Source of the DNA: Toxonevra muliebris
Lineage: Eukaryota > Arthropoda > Insecta > Diptera > Pallopteridae
Reading direction: 5' to 3'
Assembly: GCA_963691655.1 (NCBI GenBank)
Contig: CAVNUY010000014.1
Coordinates: 62,001-126,000, forward strand
DNA length: 64,000 bases
Shown here: piece by piece, positions 23,500 through 35,319 of the stretch
Numbering within the stretch: position 1 is the stretch's first letter
How the letters are laid out: each line of letters starts with the position of its first letter
The notes under the pieces: model-generated
What the model saw: the letters and a program-made list of their open reading frames with translations, nothing else
What the model was told of the DNA's origin: nothing
Databases searched by the model: none
Position numbers and translations under genes: made by a program

Positions 23500-23735
23500 T
23501 TAATGTACGTTATTTAAATCTGATATTATAGCCTTCTTAGGCGAAAAAAAACGTAAAAATATGCATTTTCCATGTTTTATTAACCAAAGCGAACCCAGCG
23601 GCCGTTTTTGGTAAAAATAAATTGCAGATTCAGATTCCTCGTACCCGAAAAAATCCAGAACGACCTTTTGTGTGGTAAAAAAAAATATATTTGAAATGAT
23701 ACTACTCCGACGCGACCGAGGAGCAACTTCAAAAT
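23500..23735. repeat. Dispersed repeat, inverted copy of 17670-17905
   Basis: See 17670-17905. An 86-residue minus-strand frame covers this copy (23500-23760), but the other copy does not keep it open, so I do not call it a gene. Confidence 0.7.
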
Positions 23736-25533
23736 GAAAAAAATCGCTTAAAATCGCCAACCTGGGAAAACTGAGAAATTACTTTATCACTCAAAAAAAA
23801 GTACATGAAACAGCTGTAAAAATAACATTTTTTGTTTACAATATTCAGCCAACATGAAAAATATCAAAATTGACATTACGAAATGTAATTTTAACATTAC
23901 TGAATTAAAAGTGAAAAATGTGGAAGTGATGAGAAAACAATGTAATTTTGACTTTAAAAATGTAAAAGAAATACCTTTTTTTAATGTAATATTGACATTT
24001 AAAATGTCAAAAGAATATGACAAAATCTAACATTAAAGCAAAATTAATGTAAAATTTTTGACAATGTAGAATTGATATGACCATAATGTTGAATTAACAT
24101 GACAACAATATATAACTGATATTACAAAATGTAAATTTGATATTAATTTAACGTAAAATTGATAATTTAAAATGGTAAATAAAACACAACAAAGAATTTT
24201 TTTTCTTTTATATAATTTTGTTTTAGTTATAATAATTAATAATATAATATACATACAAACAAGTCATCGTCCGAGGATTCGCATTCAACTGGATCAGCAA
24301 TCTCAAAAACATACTCAATTGTTGAGTCGTCATCGAAAAAAATTGGACTTCGTTGCATTTTGTGGCGTCTCCACAATGCAGAACAAAATGGCCGCGGAGA
24401 AATTAATTGCTATTAACAAAAGAAGTTTATTATCTGCATATACAGCCATTCCAGATTGAACGTAACAAAAAAACAACCAAATCTCGGCCTGATCATTTCA
24501 GATTTGCTTCAAACTTTGTCCATGGTTTTATTTTATACCAAACCCAACAAAAAGGTGTACAAAAAAATTTGGGTACGGTTTTCACCGGAGTTGCCAGAGC
24601 GAACCAAATCTACGAAATTGTCTGTATCGAATCACAGAATCGTCCATAACTCAGTCATTATACTACCGACATGCAATGGAAATGTAATAAGACGGGCTCA
24701 AAATATAATATAATTTAATTTTGTTAATTTTTAAAATTTAATTTGTAAATTTCGTATCATAGTCAAGAAAATTAAAATTTAAAATTTTGTGTTCCTTTAA
24801 GAAGACTAAATTACCTTTTCTTTGGCTTTTTATTCGAGGTGGTCACTCACATTATTCAGGAGATATGCGTTTTTAAATATTTTACAATCAGAAATTAATA
24901 TAATTTTTATTTTTCAATCAAATTTTTGGCTTGCATTGTGCAATTGACCAATGCCATCCTTGAACAGCGTCCTAGACTACAAATAAATAGTTATTTTTTC
25001 CGAAAACTCGATTCGATAACGACAAATTCATTTGGTTGAAGTTGTTCTTTCTTAAAAGCTAATCTGCCTGTCTTTTGGCAATGTAGTCATGTGGAACCAA
25101 ATGGACCTGTTTTTGGCTGAATTCAGAATCAAAATCATCAGCAGGTTTTTCCAAGTTTTTTCCAAAGAAAATCTGACTATGTACATAATTCGCAAATTAG
25201 AATTATAAAAACAGAAAAAGAATTTTGATATGGCAAACAAAACTTATGTAATAGCAACAAAATTAGTGCATACCGCCAATATTCATCCATTGTCTGCATA
25301 ATATGCTTTAATATAATTTATTGAAATGCCTGCAAGATATTTCTCTTCTGCCGTCTTACCAGAACATTCAGGGCATACATTTAATTGGCACTTTTCAGTA
25401 TTGATTAACAATTTTTATCATTCCTAATTAAGCCAAAACAAAAATTACGTTTGAAAAATAAAAAAGATATTAATTTCTAATTTTATGCAGTGTTAAAATA
25501 TTAAAATACTCTTATCTCCCGAACTATTTGAGT

Positions 25534-26308
25534 CAACACTAGTGTTGATTCGATACGCAAATAAATCGAAATCAAAATCGAAAATTGAAAAAATAGTGTT
25601 GCCATAATTAGATGCTAATTAGGTGCTGCAACAAAAAATTAGGTGCTCCTTTAGTTTCTATGTTTTTAGTGGAAATGTTTTTTTCATGTAAACCTAGCAG
25701 TCCCGAAAATTAAATCCTTAGAAAAATAAAAAAGTAATGATGCCATAATTAGGTGCTGCAATAAAAAATTAGGTGCTCCTTTAGTTTCTATGTTTTTAGT
25801 GGGATTTAGTTTTTATAAAGCTAGTGGTCCCAGAAGTTAAAACCTTAGAAAAATAAAAAAGTAATGATGCAATAATTAGGTGCTAATTAGGTGCTCCTTT
25901 AGTTTCTATGTTTTTAGTAGAAATCTTTTTTTCATGTAAACCTAGCAGTCCCGAAAATTAAAACCTTAGAAAAATAAAAAAAGTAATGATGCAATAATTA
26001 GGTGCTATTTAAGTGGTAATTAGGTGCTGCAATTAAAAATTAGGTGCTCTTTTAGTTTCTATGTTTTTAGTGGAAATGTTTTTTCATGTAAACATAGCAG
26101 TCCCGAAAATTAAATCCTTAGAAAAATAAAAAAGTAATGATGCCATAATTAGGTGCTAATTAAGTGCTAATTAGGTGCTGTAATTAAAAATTAGGTGCTC
26201 TTTTAGTTTCTATGTTAAAAGAGGGACTGCTAGGTAAAAGACGTAAAACATAGTACTTGAATCGAATGAAAAGTATCGAGTTTTTACTTGTATCGAATCA
26301 ACACTAGT
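25534..26308. mobile_element. Nested element A with forward AGGTGC minisatellite
   Basis: The termini are AGTGTTGATTCGATAC (left) and its exact complement (right). Inside are four full and one partial unit of a 120-150-bp repeat. Each unit contains AATTAGGTGCT steps, TTTAGTTTCTATGTTTTTAG, CCTAGCAGTCCCGAAAATTA and AGAAAAATAAAAAAGTAATG. An imperfect AGTCAMCA lies on both sides. Confidence 0.65.
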
Positions 26309-26349
26309 CACCACCTTGAATAAAAAGCCAAAGAAAAGGTAATTTAGAC

Positions 26350-27250
26350 CAGTGTTAACCTAGCAGTCCCGAAATGGAAAATTGAAAAAATAGTGATGCC
26401 ATAATTAGGTGCTAATTAGGTGCTGAAATTAAAAATTAGGTGCTCTTTTAGTTTCTATGTTATAAGAGGGACTGCTAGGTTAATATTAACCTAGGTTAAC
26501 CTAGGTTAATATTAACCTAGCAGAAAATTGAAAAAATAAATCATTACTTTTTTATTTTTCTAAGGATTTAATTTTCGGGACTGCTAGGTTTACATGAAAA
26601 AAACATTTCCACTAAAAACATACAAACTAAAGGAGCACCTAATTTTTAATTGCAGCACCTGATTATTACATCATTACTTTTTTTATTTTTCTAAGGTTTT
26701 AACTTCTGGGACTACTAGCTTCATAAAAACTAAGTCCCACTAAAAACTAAAGGAGCACCTAATTTTTTGTTACAGCACCTAATTAGCACCTAACTCGCAC
26801 CTAATTATGGCATCATTACTTTTTTATTTTTCTAAGGATTTAATTTTCGGGACTGCTAGGTTTACATGAAAAAAACATTTCCACTAATAACATAGAAACT
26901 AAAGGAGCACATAATTTTTTGTTGCAGCACCTAACTTGCACCTAATTATGGCATCATTACTTTTTAATTTTTTTAAGGATTTAATTTTCGGGACTGCTAG
27001 GTTTACATGAAAAAAACATTTACACTAAAAACATATAAACTAAAGGAGCACCTAATTAGCACCTAATTATGGCATCATTACTTTTTTATTTTTCTAAGGA
27101 TTTAATTTTCGGGACTGCTAGGTTTACATAAAAAAACCTTTCCACTAAAAACATAGAAACTAAAGGAGCACCTAATTTTTAATTGCAGCACCTAATTATG
27201 GCATCACTGTTTTTTCAATTTTCCATTTCGGTACTGCTAGGTTAACACTG
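26350..27250. mobile_element. Nested element B with opposed AGGTGC minisatellites
   Basis: The termini are CAGTGTTAACCTAGCAGT and its near-complement ending at 27251. One forward unit (26390-26480) meets five inverted units (26540-27230, period 121-142 bp) at a palindromic centre, 26480-26520, built on TTAATATTAACCTAGG. TAATTTAG and TAATCTAG flank the element, an imperfect 8-bp duplication that fits hAT, as does the CAG start. The unit is the same as in element A. Confidence 0.7.
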
Positions 27251-28169
27251 ATGTAATCTAGTCTTCTTAACGGAACACAAAATTTTAAATTTTGATTTTC
27301 GGGACTATGATACGAATTTTGCAAATTAAATTTTAATGAATTAATTTAAAAAATAATTAATTTTCAAAATTAACAAAATTAAATTATATTATATTTGTAG
27401 CCCGTCTTATTACCTTTCCAACGGTACGTGCATGTCGGTAGTTTCTGAGATTCGATACAGTCAATTTCGGAGATTTGATTCGCTCTGGCAAATCCGGTGA
27501 AAACCGTACCGAAATTTTTTTCTATACCTTTTTGTTGGGTTTTGCCTAAAATAAAACCATAGGCAAAATTTAAGCCAAGTCTGAAAGGATGAAGTCGATC
27601 GCTCGTTACGTTCAATCTGGAATGGGTATATATTATATATATAAATATATATATATTTCATTCACTTTTCTTTACTTTTTATACAGTTTTATTTTACTTA
27701 TTATTGCAATTAATGCAAAGAAACTCAAAAAACTTTTATTTTATTTTTTTACACTTTTATTTTGTTGTGCGCCACAGTAACCACAAGCACTCGAAAAACT
27801 ATTTCACAATTAAAAAGTGTTGCCAGTTTAAATTTTTTATGTTATACATACTTATGCAAAAAGTATTGCCAGTCTTAATTTTTAATGCCATACCAGCCTG
27901 TTTACATTTTGAATGTTAAATTTGGCAAAGAATAATATCAAATTTATATGAAAAATGTATTAAATAATGAGAACATTTTTAATGTAATTTTAACATTATA
28001 ATTTGATATGACATGTAAAACGAATTATTATAAATATAATAGTTTTAATGTAAATTCGAAACAAAACGTATCAATCTGATATTTTTTGCCGTAAAACTAA
28101 CATTTTTGTTTTTACATTGAAAATAACATTACAAAAATATCAATTTTACATTGCACTTTTTTTTGAGTA

Positions 28170-29077
28170 TAATAACAACCCAACTTTGTTTTATCAATTC
28201 TCCAAAAAAAAAACCGAAATGCTCTACGGTGTTATTATTAAGCATATCTACCAGCATCTTTACCTTAAAACGTTGGAGCTAAAAAGCGGAAAATTATGTA
28301 ACCGTTTTTTTTTTTAAGTTTAGATTGCAAGTTTTGAATCAAAACTCCAAAATTTACATTTTTAAACTTTTTAAGATGGCGACACGACGACGTGAAAGTT
28401 TGAAATCCAGAATACTATTTTTTGTGATATATTAATAAAAAGTTTACATTAATTAGATAAAGTTATGGCTTACGTATCGGCACATACGGAACCAGTTACG
28501 AGACTTAAACACCTTTATGTTTCAGAGTTCAGTATTGTTTAGTATTTTGCAATGGCTTTTTGTAATTTTTTGAGCTTTTTGAAAATGAAATTTTATCCGA
28601 CTTGCCTTAACTAATTCATTCCCTTCATTATTTAGTATTGAATTGGAAAGGTTGCATATAATAGCATCCAATCTAAGTTACTGTAATGAGTCGAATTTAA
28701 CTTTTTCAAATATGGTCCTTAAAATACAAGATAATTGGAAAATAAATTGTCCTTTGATAACAAAAGCAATACGTTTAATTTAAAACACTGAATTGAAAAA
28801 CTTTAAGGTGACATTAATACGACTATTAATCCGATTTTAGATATTCAAGACTACAAAATATAGTATATCACTAAAAAAAATTCTATTCCCATTCTGAAAT
28901 TTCTTCCTTTTGTCACTACTATTTTTTTATGTACAAGTGCATGTACTAGCGAATCCAAGATGGCTTTTAGGGATAATACACATCCCCTTCCCGATCCTTG
29001 TTACTGAATTCTTAAAGCAACGAAAAATTAGACCTCCTCCTCCACCTTCCACAATCTCCGGATTCGCTGGTAGGTGT
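28170..29077. other. AT-rich DNA without a recognised gene
   Basis: Short ORFs only. A CT-rich patch at 29028-29060 gives a proline run in one frame, with no other coding sign. Confidence 0.45.
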
Positions 29078-29400
29078 TTGTATATCGTCATCTAAAATCC
29101 AAAAAGCTGTGACTACAAATTTTGTTTTTTTACAGGAGGAGTAAAAATATTGTAAATTGAAAAACCAAATGACTAAAAAGAATCTCACATCTCACTTAGT
29201 TACTTAAAAAGATTCAAATATTTTGTTTCCTTTTTCATTCTAGAGTGTAAATACATATGTTTGCTTATTAAATTCATGTTCTTGTAGTTATGGCCTATTG
29301 GATTTCATTAATAAATCTGTTACGTTTTTGCGCAGGGACAAGTAGTTTGGGCAAGTGCATGGTTACGGCTTTTTGAATTTTAGATAACTTTATGTACATT
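29078..29400. mobile_element. MITE of about 320 bp
   Basis: ATCTAAAATCCAAAAAGCTG near 29090 and the complement ATCTAAAATTCAAAAAGCCG at the right end form a terminal inverted repeat of about 24 bp with few mismatches. The body matches 6260-6510 in reverse complement. Confidence 0.6.
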
Positions 29401-29480
29401 TGAGCTAAATTTTAAGACAAATACGTATATCCCTCCCTCACATTCCATAAATACTTTCCGTAACGTCCCATTTCCAAATA

Positions 29481-30636
29481 AACAAATATTTCTAAAAATA
29501 TTTGACTAGAATCCTTTTTTCAAAAAGAGTGAGATAAAGAAATTTAAGCAAATTAAACAAAATATATTGACAAAATTTACAAAAAAAAAAAAAAAAAATT
29601 TAAATAAACTTACACATATATGCATGTACATTAGATGGATTATTTTGCTAAAGTATTTCAGATCTTCCTTGTGACAGCAGAATATGAAAATAGGGTGCTA
29701 AAAACCAATTAAAATGAAAAAAAAAATTCAATTTGCGAAAACTGGATGCGCTACTCCGAAAACCGTGATTTTAAAGGATGTTTTACAATATGTTTGGGAT
29801 TTTATATGGAAAAAGCATTCAACTTGCATATAAAAGATTTTCAGACATCCATACCTATGTAAAAAATGCCACTAAAGCGAATGGTGTACCCACTTTTTTT
29901 ATTCAACTAAACCGAAAGGCTCTACGTAAAGTGGCCATTTGGCACTTTTTTTTTTACTAATTTTCAAATTCACCCGTTAGGGTTTTGAAGATAGCGGTAG
30001 TTTTTTAAAAATTAAAGTACGTAGAATTGTAGGTAATTTAATTTAGTTTATTTAAAATACAAAAATTTGTCACATCGAGTTATATTTGAACTAGTAAGTT
30101 AACTTTTAGTGAACCCATGTCGAGTACAATCAAGTTCATCTTTGACAAATGTCGTCGAAAATTACACTAAAAAAAAGCAGGAGTTAAAAAAAATTATCTT
30201 ATCGTGGAAATTTGTAATCTTTATTTACGTCTGTCAATTAAAGTATTATATGTACAGGTTTCCCACGTACCACACGGCACTCGTAGAGCACGATTTCGCT
30301 CCAACACGATTTGCTAATAGCGGAAATCCCCATATAACATGAAGCCTCTATAGCACGATTTCCTTCCAATACGATTTTCCAATAGCTTAATCCCACGGTT
30401 AGTGAAAATAATATACAAATTTAAATTGCTTTTTGACTATAACTGTAATTTTTATTTGTTATATGGTATTTATCAAATTCCAGTTCACTCTGTGTTCTAG
30501 TTTCATCGTCATTTTTTCTTGTTAAATTCAAATTTTTTCTTTAAATGTTCCAATAAATTTTCTTATTATTTAAATTTTTTTATATAAAATCAATAAATAA
30601 ATGGTTGTAAAATCAAAAAAACTTTCTGTTTTTTTT
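29481..30636. repeat. Direct duplication, copy 1 (about 1.15 kb)
   Basis: Near-identical to 34170-35319. It starts about 150 bp outside the foldback element at 29629 and stops inside it, so the second copy arose by duplication of the DNA segment and not by transposition. Differences seen are mainly A-run lengths and a few substitutions. Confidence 0.9.
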
Positions 30637-31562
30637 ACTTTTACAACCAAAAATAAAAACTTTAATTTATTTATAAAATAGAGGAAATGTATCAAACAGT
30701 ACAAAAACTTAAAATATATATGAAGCAAACGAATGCCCCTGAATGTGACAGCTCGAACGAGCACTTATCCCAAAAAGTTGTTTTTTAAACTCTTGGAACA
30801 TAACCCTCATTTTGTACTACTTGCGTATACGTATAATACGATTTCGTATATAAAACGGCAGATTTCTAAATTCTTGGAAAACTAACTCCGCTTTTTATAT
30901 TGCTTCACTGTTCCGCATAACATGAATCCGCACAACACGATGCTTTTTTGGAACCTAACTATCGTATTATATGGGGGACACCTGCATTACATATTGATAT
31001 AAATCCACAATTTTGACGCAAGCGATTTAGTGTGGAGAAAATGTTAAAAGTTAGTAGTTACTTCTTAATTGGTAAGTTTCATTAATTTAAGGCAATTTTT
31101 TCAACGTCTGCTTTGTTTTTTGCAATTTTTTGGCGACATTTGTCAAAGGTGAACTTGATTTTACTCGACATGGGTTCACTAAAAGTTAATTTACCTGTTT
31201 AAATATAACTTTAATTTAAAAAAAATTACCGCTAACTTCAAAACCCTAACGGGTGAATTTGAAAATTAGTAAAAAAAGTGCCAAATGGCCACTTTAGGCT
31301 CTACGGGTGGCTTTCGGTATACGTATGGATGTCTGAAAATCTTTTATATGCAAGTTGAATGCTTTTTCCATACAAAATCCCAAATCTATTGTAAAACATC
31401 CTTAAAAATCACGGTTTTCGGAGTAGCGCATCCAGTTTTCGCAAATTTAATTTTTTTTTTTCATTTTAATTGGTTTTTAGCACCCTATTTTCATATTCTG
31501 CTGTCACAATGAAAATCTGAAATACTTTACCAAAATGTATGGAGCAAATAAGCCATCTAATG
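29629..31562. mobile_element. TA-flanked foldback element (mariner/Tc1-type target), composite copy 1
   Basis: The ends are CATTAGATGG and CCATCTAATG between TA dinucleotides (29627-28 and 31563-64). The arms are about 500 bp long; for example CATGTCGAGTACAATCAAG at 30117 is complementary to 31145-31180, and AGTGGCCATTTGGCAC at 29930 to 31280. A 60-residue frame (29778-29960, starting MFYNMFGILYGKS) recurs in every arm copy but has no recognised motif. A pogo-like element occupies the centre. No transposase is present. The TA target comes from comparing copy 3 with its empty sites. Confidence 0.8.
30255..30984. mobile_element. pogo-like non-autonomous element nested in the foldback
   Basis: It starts TA-CAGGTTTCCC and ends GGGGGACACCTG; the complement of the end, CAGGTGTCCCCCATATAATA, pairs imperfectly with the start. 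Subterminal repeats of TAGCACGATTT and ACACGAT type lie in both ends, a layout seen in pogo/Tigger-like elements. The right flank has CA where copy 3 (53538-54231) keeps TA. Confidence 0.65.
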
Positions 31563-31564
31563 TA

Positions 31565-31798
31565 CATGTGCATAGGTATATATCTCAGAGGCTCAATATA
31601 TCGGCACCTAACCGCCCATTTAGCGTATAGTATATTAAAAGTTCTTAAGTAATTTTCTCTAGAAGCGTTTACAATTGGCATCCATAAATTTGTCGAAAGA
31701 TGCTCCTGATGATAAAGCTCAATTTCTTATTAAAAACGATTTTCGAGAAAATGGCGCTTACATTAATTTTGGAGTTAGGGTTCGATATAATCTTTATA
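31565..31798. other. Spacer between transposons
   Basis: AT-rich, no recognised feature. Confidence 0.4.
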
Positions 31799-32374
31799 CA
31801 GTGGTGGTCCATAACCTTGTATTTCACTTAATTTTTTATCCAACTATCGTGAAAAAAGTAAGGTGCATATACTGGCATTTAAGTTAGTTTTGTCCTTTTT
31901 CGTAAGTTGCATTAATTTTAATCAGTAAGTATTTATTTGCCATTGAAAAATTAGATGCCAAACTAAAGTGATTAATAGGATAATGGAAAGGGTTTATATC
32001 CTTCTGTAGAAGAGAAGTATTTAGTTGTAAAATCAAAATAGAATGGACTACACCCAACCAAACGGCCTTGGAGAACTGCCAGAAAATTATGTAAAAAAAT
32101 ACGTAGTTCTCATTTTTAATTCATAAGAAATTTTACAAGGATCAACTTGAACCCAGATATGCTTAATGTCGTATCGAACCTTGATTAAATGACAATATAT
32201 TCAATGAAAACTTTTTGAAGTGTACTATATATAGGTCATTCCGCATGTCTGGGTTAAAAGCATTCTTTATTAAGCCATCTCTTTCTTTTGAAGTAAAAAT
32301 CATATTGTATTTTTTTCCGTACAATATTGATCAAAATATACGGATTATATATGCTAAATATGTGACCACCACTG
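31799..32374. mobile_element. Tc1-type MITE (576 bp)
   Basis: TA-CAGTGGTGGTCCATA at the left and the complement CAGTGGTGGTCACATA at the right, with TA on both sides. CAGTGxxxxxC termini with TA duplication are standard for Tc1-like elements. The centre has no transposase. Confidence 0.8.
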
Positions 32375-32577
32375 TATATAAACAGATATACCGATTTTTG
32401 GAAGGTCATTCCTCTAAAGCAAAAATATCAAATATAAACCCCTAAGCAACTTTTTTTGCAGTCTTTTAACAATAAATTTGAAGAAGGGTACTATAGCAAA
32501 AATAAATAATCGCTCATAGCAACTCCAAAACCAGTTTTCTTCGATAAATGTTTCATAGCAGCATTATATTCGCTTAA

Positions 32578-32649
32578 CCCTGAAAGGACATGCTTCGTCA
32601 AATCGACGACGCATGTATACGTATAAAAAATATGCATGTACTTCCAGGG
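32578..32649. mobile_element. 72-bp TTAA-flanked palindromic mini-element
   Basis: TTAA at 32574-32577 and 32650-32653 flank CCCTGAAAGGACATGC and its near-complement, CCCTGGAAGTACATGC, 13 of 16 matching. TTAA duplication and CCC ends are the piggyBac pattern, but at 72 bp it is only ends. Confidence 0.6.
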
Positions 32650-32683
32650 TTAAATAGTTGAGCTCTGCCCAAACGTAATTATG

Positions 32684-32730
32684 AACAGACAGATAGACAT
32701 AATTATTTGCATTTATGTCTGTCTATACGC
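32684..32730. repeat. Hairpin AGACAGATAGACATAA / TTATGTCTGTCTAT
   Basis: A stem of about 14 bp with an AT-rich loop. Just to the right, CAAAACTGTTCATAA recurs inverted near 40500 next to CCACTGTA, a possible Tc1-type end. Confidence 0.5.
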
Positions 32731-33243
32731 GTTGACCAACAAAACTGTTCATAAAAAAGCGAACTGTAATTTTTCAACTTAAACAATTGTTGCAAATTAA
32801 ATATTTTATTTACTTAGCGTATGTATATGGACGGTGTTATACACCAATGCATCCAACCATTAAAAACGCTTCTTAATTACGAATTCAGTTCGATTTTATA
32901 TGCACAAAACTTTTTTTTTTTTAAGACAGGCAATTTTAACTAATTAAATGCTGAAATGCACGCAAATACAAAATTGTCTATATCTCAAAACTAGTTTAAA
33001 GTGAGTTGACATATAAGTGCACAACACTTTTCATATATTATTTTTGCTGTTTTTAGTGTTTTGAGTAAATATAATAATTTTGTTAAACTATTATATTCAC
33101 ATATTTTAGAAAATATTTTTTAGTAACTTTTTAAATTTTCAAAACATTTTATAACGATATTTTGGCCTTTTTTTCTACAGGCTTTCTAAATTTTTATACC
33201 GGTTTTTGAAAGAATTTTTGTTTTCCCAAATTTTGCATTTTAA

Positions 33244-33708
33244 CCGTTCGGAGGACGCGCTCTGAAAAGTTACAGGAGAGGGCACGCCCCGGCAATTTAG
33301 CCGTAAGGTAAATTTCATAGTATTGACTGCAACTTTTCTTATTTATAGCAAAAAAAGTCATTAAAATAAAACAATTGATTGATTTCTAGTGATATTGAAC
33401 TATATTTTAAGTATATATTTTGAAATGTTTATTTGTCATCATTTTGACTTTGAAAAATTTTCATCAAGCTACGCTTGAATTTGTTTGTTACACGAGAGGG
33501 CTCGCAGCAGCAAATTAGGCTCAAAAGCGAGATACCAATTTTCAAACACAAATAGCAGCTAAACGATTTAACGCAGAAACCAACGGCTAACGGTAAACCA
33601 CTCTGCATCTCAAAACTTACAAAGTCACCTGAGTGGCGGCGGTCGGCTACTATGACTCACAAAATAAACAATTTGCGGCTAATTTGCCGCGGCGCGCCCT
33701 CCGAAGGG
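33244..33708. mobile_element. piggyBac-type MITE (465 bp), copy 1
   Basis: TTAA lies on both sides (33240-33243 and 33709-33712). The termini are CCGTTCGGAGGACGCGC and the complement CCCTTCGGAGGGCGCGCC. Both ends are strongly GC-rich in AT-rich surroundings and share GGCTAATTTGCCG-like motifs. The same family occurs inverted at 39735-40210 and 46010-46485. No transposase. Confidence 0.85.
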
Positions 33709-33712
33709 TTAA

Positions 33713-34169
33713 TAGTTTTACTAACTGGAAATGTAAAAGAAGAGACCAAATGTTTAAGGCTTATTCTGGGTGAAATTAGTTATGATATTTTTGTATATCG
33801 CACATACAACCCGTTAGAATCCTTAGGTTGGTGTTTGTTGGGAAGAAATAGAGAATTATGATAGAATATAAATAGCCGATTTTTTTGTCTCTCGATCTAA
33901 TTTTGCAGTGTTAAGATCCAACTATTATGGGCACAAGCTGGCTAGTGTTAAAAGTGACCGAAGAGCCAACTTAAGTTCTTCCAATCGTGAGCATAACTGT
34001 CAAAACTGTCAAATGTTAGTTGCATACACATAAAAATTAACTACGAAAGAGAAAGAGTTGATTAAATCCGCATAAGCGTCGAGCGGTGTGCTTCGCACTT
34101 TACTTAAGCTACTAAAAGTTAATGAAACTTAACGAGATTCTCGGCTGTTCTAATTATGAGCATCTCCGT
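33713..34169. other. Spacer, no recognised gene
   Basis: A 69-residue plus-strand ORF starts inside the MITE and runs into this spacer; it has no motif and I do not call it a gene. Confidence 0.45.
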
Positions 34170-35319
34170 AACAAATATTTCTAAAAATATTTGACTAGAA
34201 TCCTTTTTTCAAAAAGAGTGAGATAAAGAAATTTAAGCAAATTAAACAAAATATATTGACAAAATTTACAAAAAAAAAAAAAAATTTAAATAAACTTACA
34301 CATATATGCATGTACATTAGATGGATTATTTTGCTAAAGTATTTCAGATCTTCCTTGTGACAGCAGAATATGAAAATAGGGTGCTAAAAACCAATTAAAA
34401 TGAAAAAAAAAATTCAATTTGCGAAAACTGGATGCGCTACTCCGAAAACCGTGATTTTAAAGGATGTTTTACAATATGTTTGGGATTTTATATGGAAAAA
34501 GCATTCAACTTGCATATAAAAGATTTTCAGACATCCATACCTATGTAAAAAATGCCACTAAAGCGAATGGTGTACCCACTTTTTTTATTCAACTAAACCG
34601 AAAGGCTCTACGTAAAGTGGCCATTTGGCACTTTTTTTTTTACTAATTTTCAAATTCACCCGTTAGGGTTTTGAAGATAGCGGTAGTTTTTAAAAAATTA
34701 AAGTACGTAGAATTGTAGGTAATTTAATTTAGTTTATTTAAAATACAATTTGTCACATCGAGTTATATTTGAACTAGTAAGTTAACTTTTAGTGAACCCA
34801 TGTCGAGTACAATCAAGTTCATCTTTGACAAATGTCGTCGAAAATTGCACTAAAAAAAAGCAGGAGTTGAAAAAATTATCTTATCGTGGAAATTTGTAAT
34901 CTTTATTTACGTCTGTCAATTAAAGTATTATATGTACAGGTTTCCCACGTACCACACGGCACTCGTAGAGCACGATTTCGCTCCAACACGATTTGCTAAT
35001 AGCGGAAATCCCCATATAACATGAAGCCTCTATAGCACGATTTCCTTCCAATACGATTTTCCAATAGCTTAATCCCACGGTTAGTGAAAATAATATACAA
35101 ATTTAAATTGCTTTTTGACTATAACTGTAATTTTTATTTGTTATATGGTATTTATCAAATTCCAGTTCACTCTGTGTTCTAGTTTCATCGTCATTTTTTC
35201 TTGTTAAATTCAAATTTTTTCTTTAAATGTTCCAATAAATTTTCTTATTATTTAAATTTTTTTATATAAAATCAATAAATAAATGGTTGTAAAATCAAAA
35301 AAAACTTTCTGTTTTTTTT
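34170..35319. repeat. Direct duplication, copy 2, with truncated foldback element
   Basis: Copy of 29481-30636. The foldback element begins at 34315 (CATTAGATGG) and is cut at about 35319 inside its pogo-like passenger, after CTTTCTGTTTTTTTT. The right arm is missing. Confidence 0.9.

Larger units (their letters stand above)
23780..28165. mobile_element. Large foldback structure with two nested elements
   Basis: The ends are ACTCAAAAAAAAGT at 23790 and its complement ending near 28169. The left arm (about 23790-24950) matches in reverse complement, in order, 27250-28165, then 26306-26352, then 25440-25535. The right arm is therefore broken twice by later insertions (25534-26308 and 26350-27250). 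Both outer zones carry degenerate repeats of AATGTAA and TTTGACAT type (23850-24150 and 27930-28150). The arms share the stretch around CCAGATTGAACGTAAC at 24450 and 27610, and AACCCAACAAAAAGGT. 24250-24450 has no counterpart on the right. No transposase is recognised. It could be one foldback transposon or two inverted copies of a MITE family. Confidence 0.7.

Noticed and set aside
25600..27230. CRISPR-like array
   Set aside because: The repeats are 120-150 bp with internal steps, in opposed orientation, in a eukaryotic transposon-rich setting; they are minisatellites.
29778..29960. Conserved 60-residue ORF present in all foldback copies
   Set aside because: It is part of the inverted arm, has no recognised motif, and its ending changes between copies; conservation follows from element identity.
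33652..33861. 69-residue plus-strand ORF
   Set aside because: It starts inside the terminal repeat of a MITE and runs into spacer DNA.
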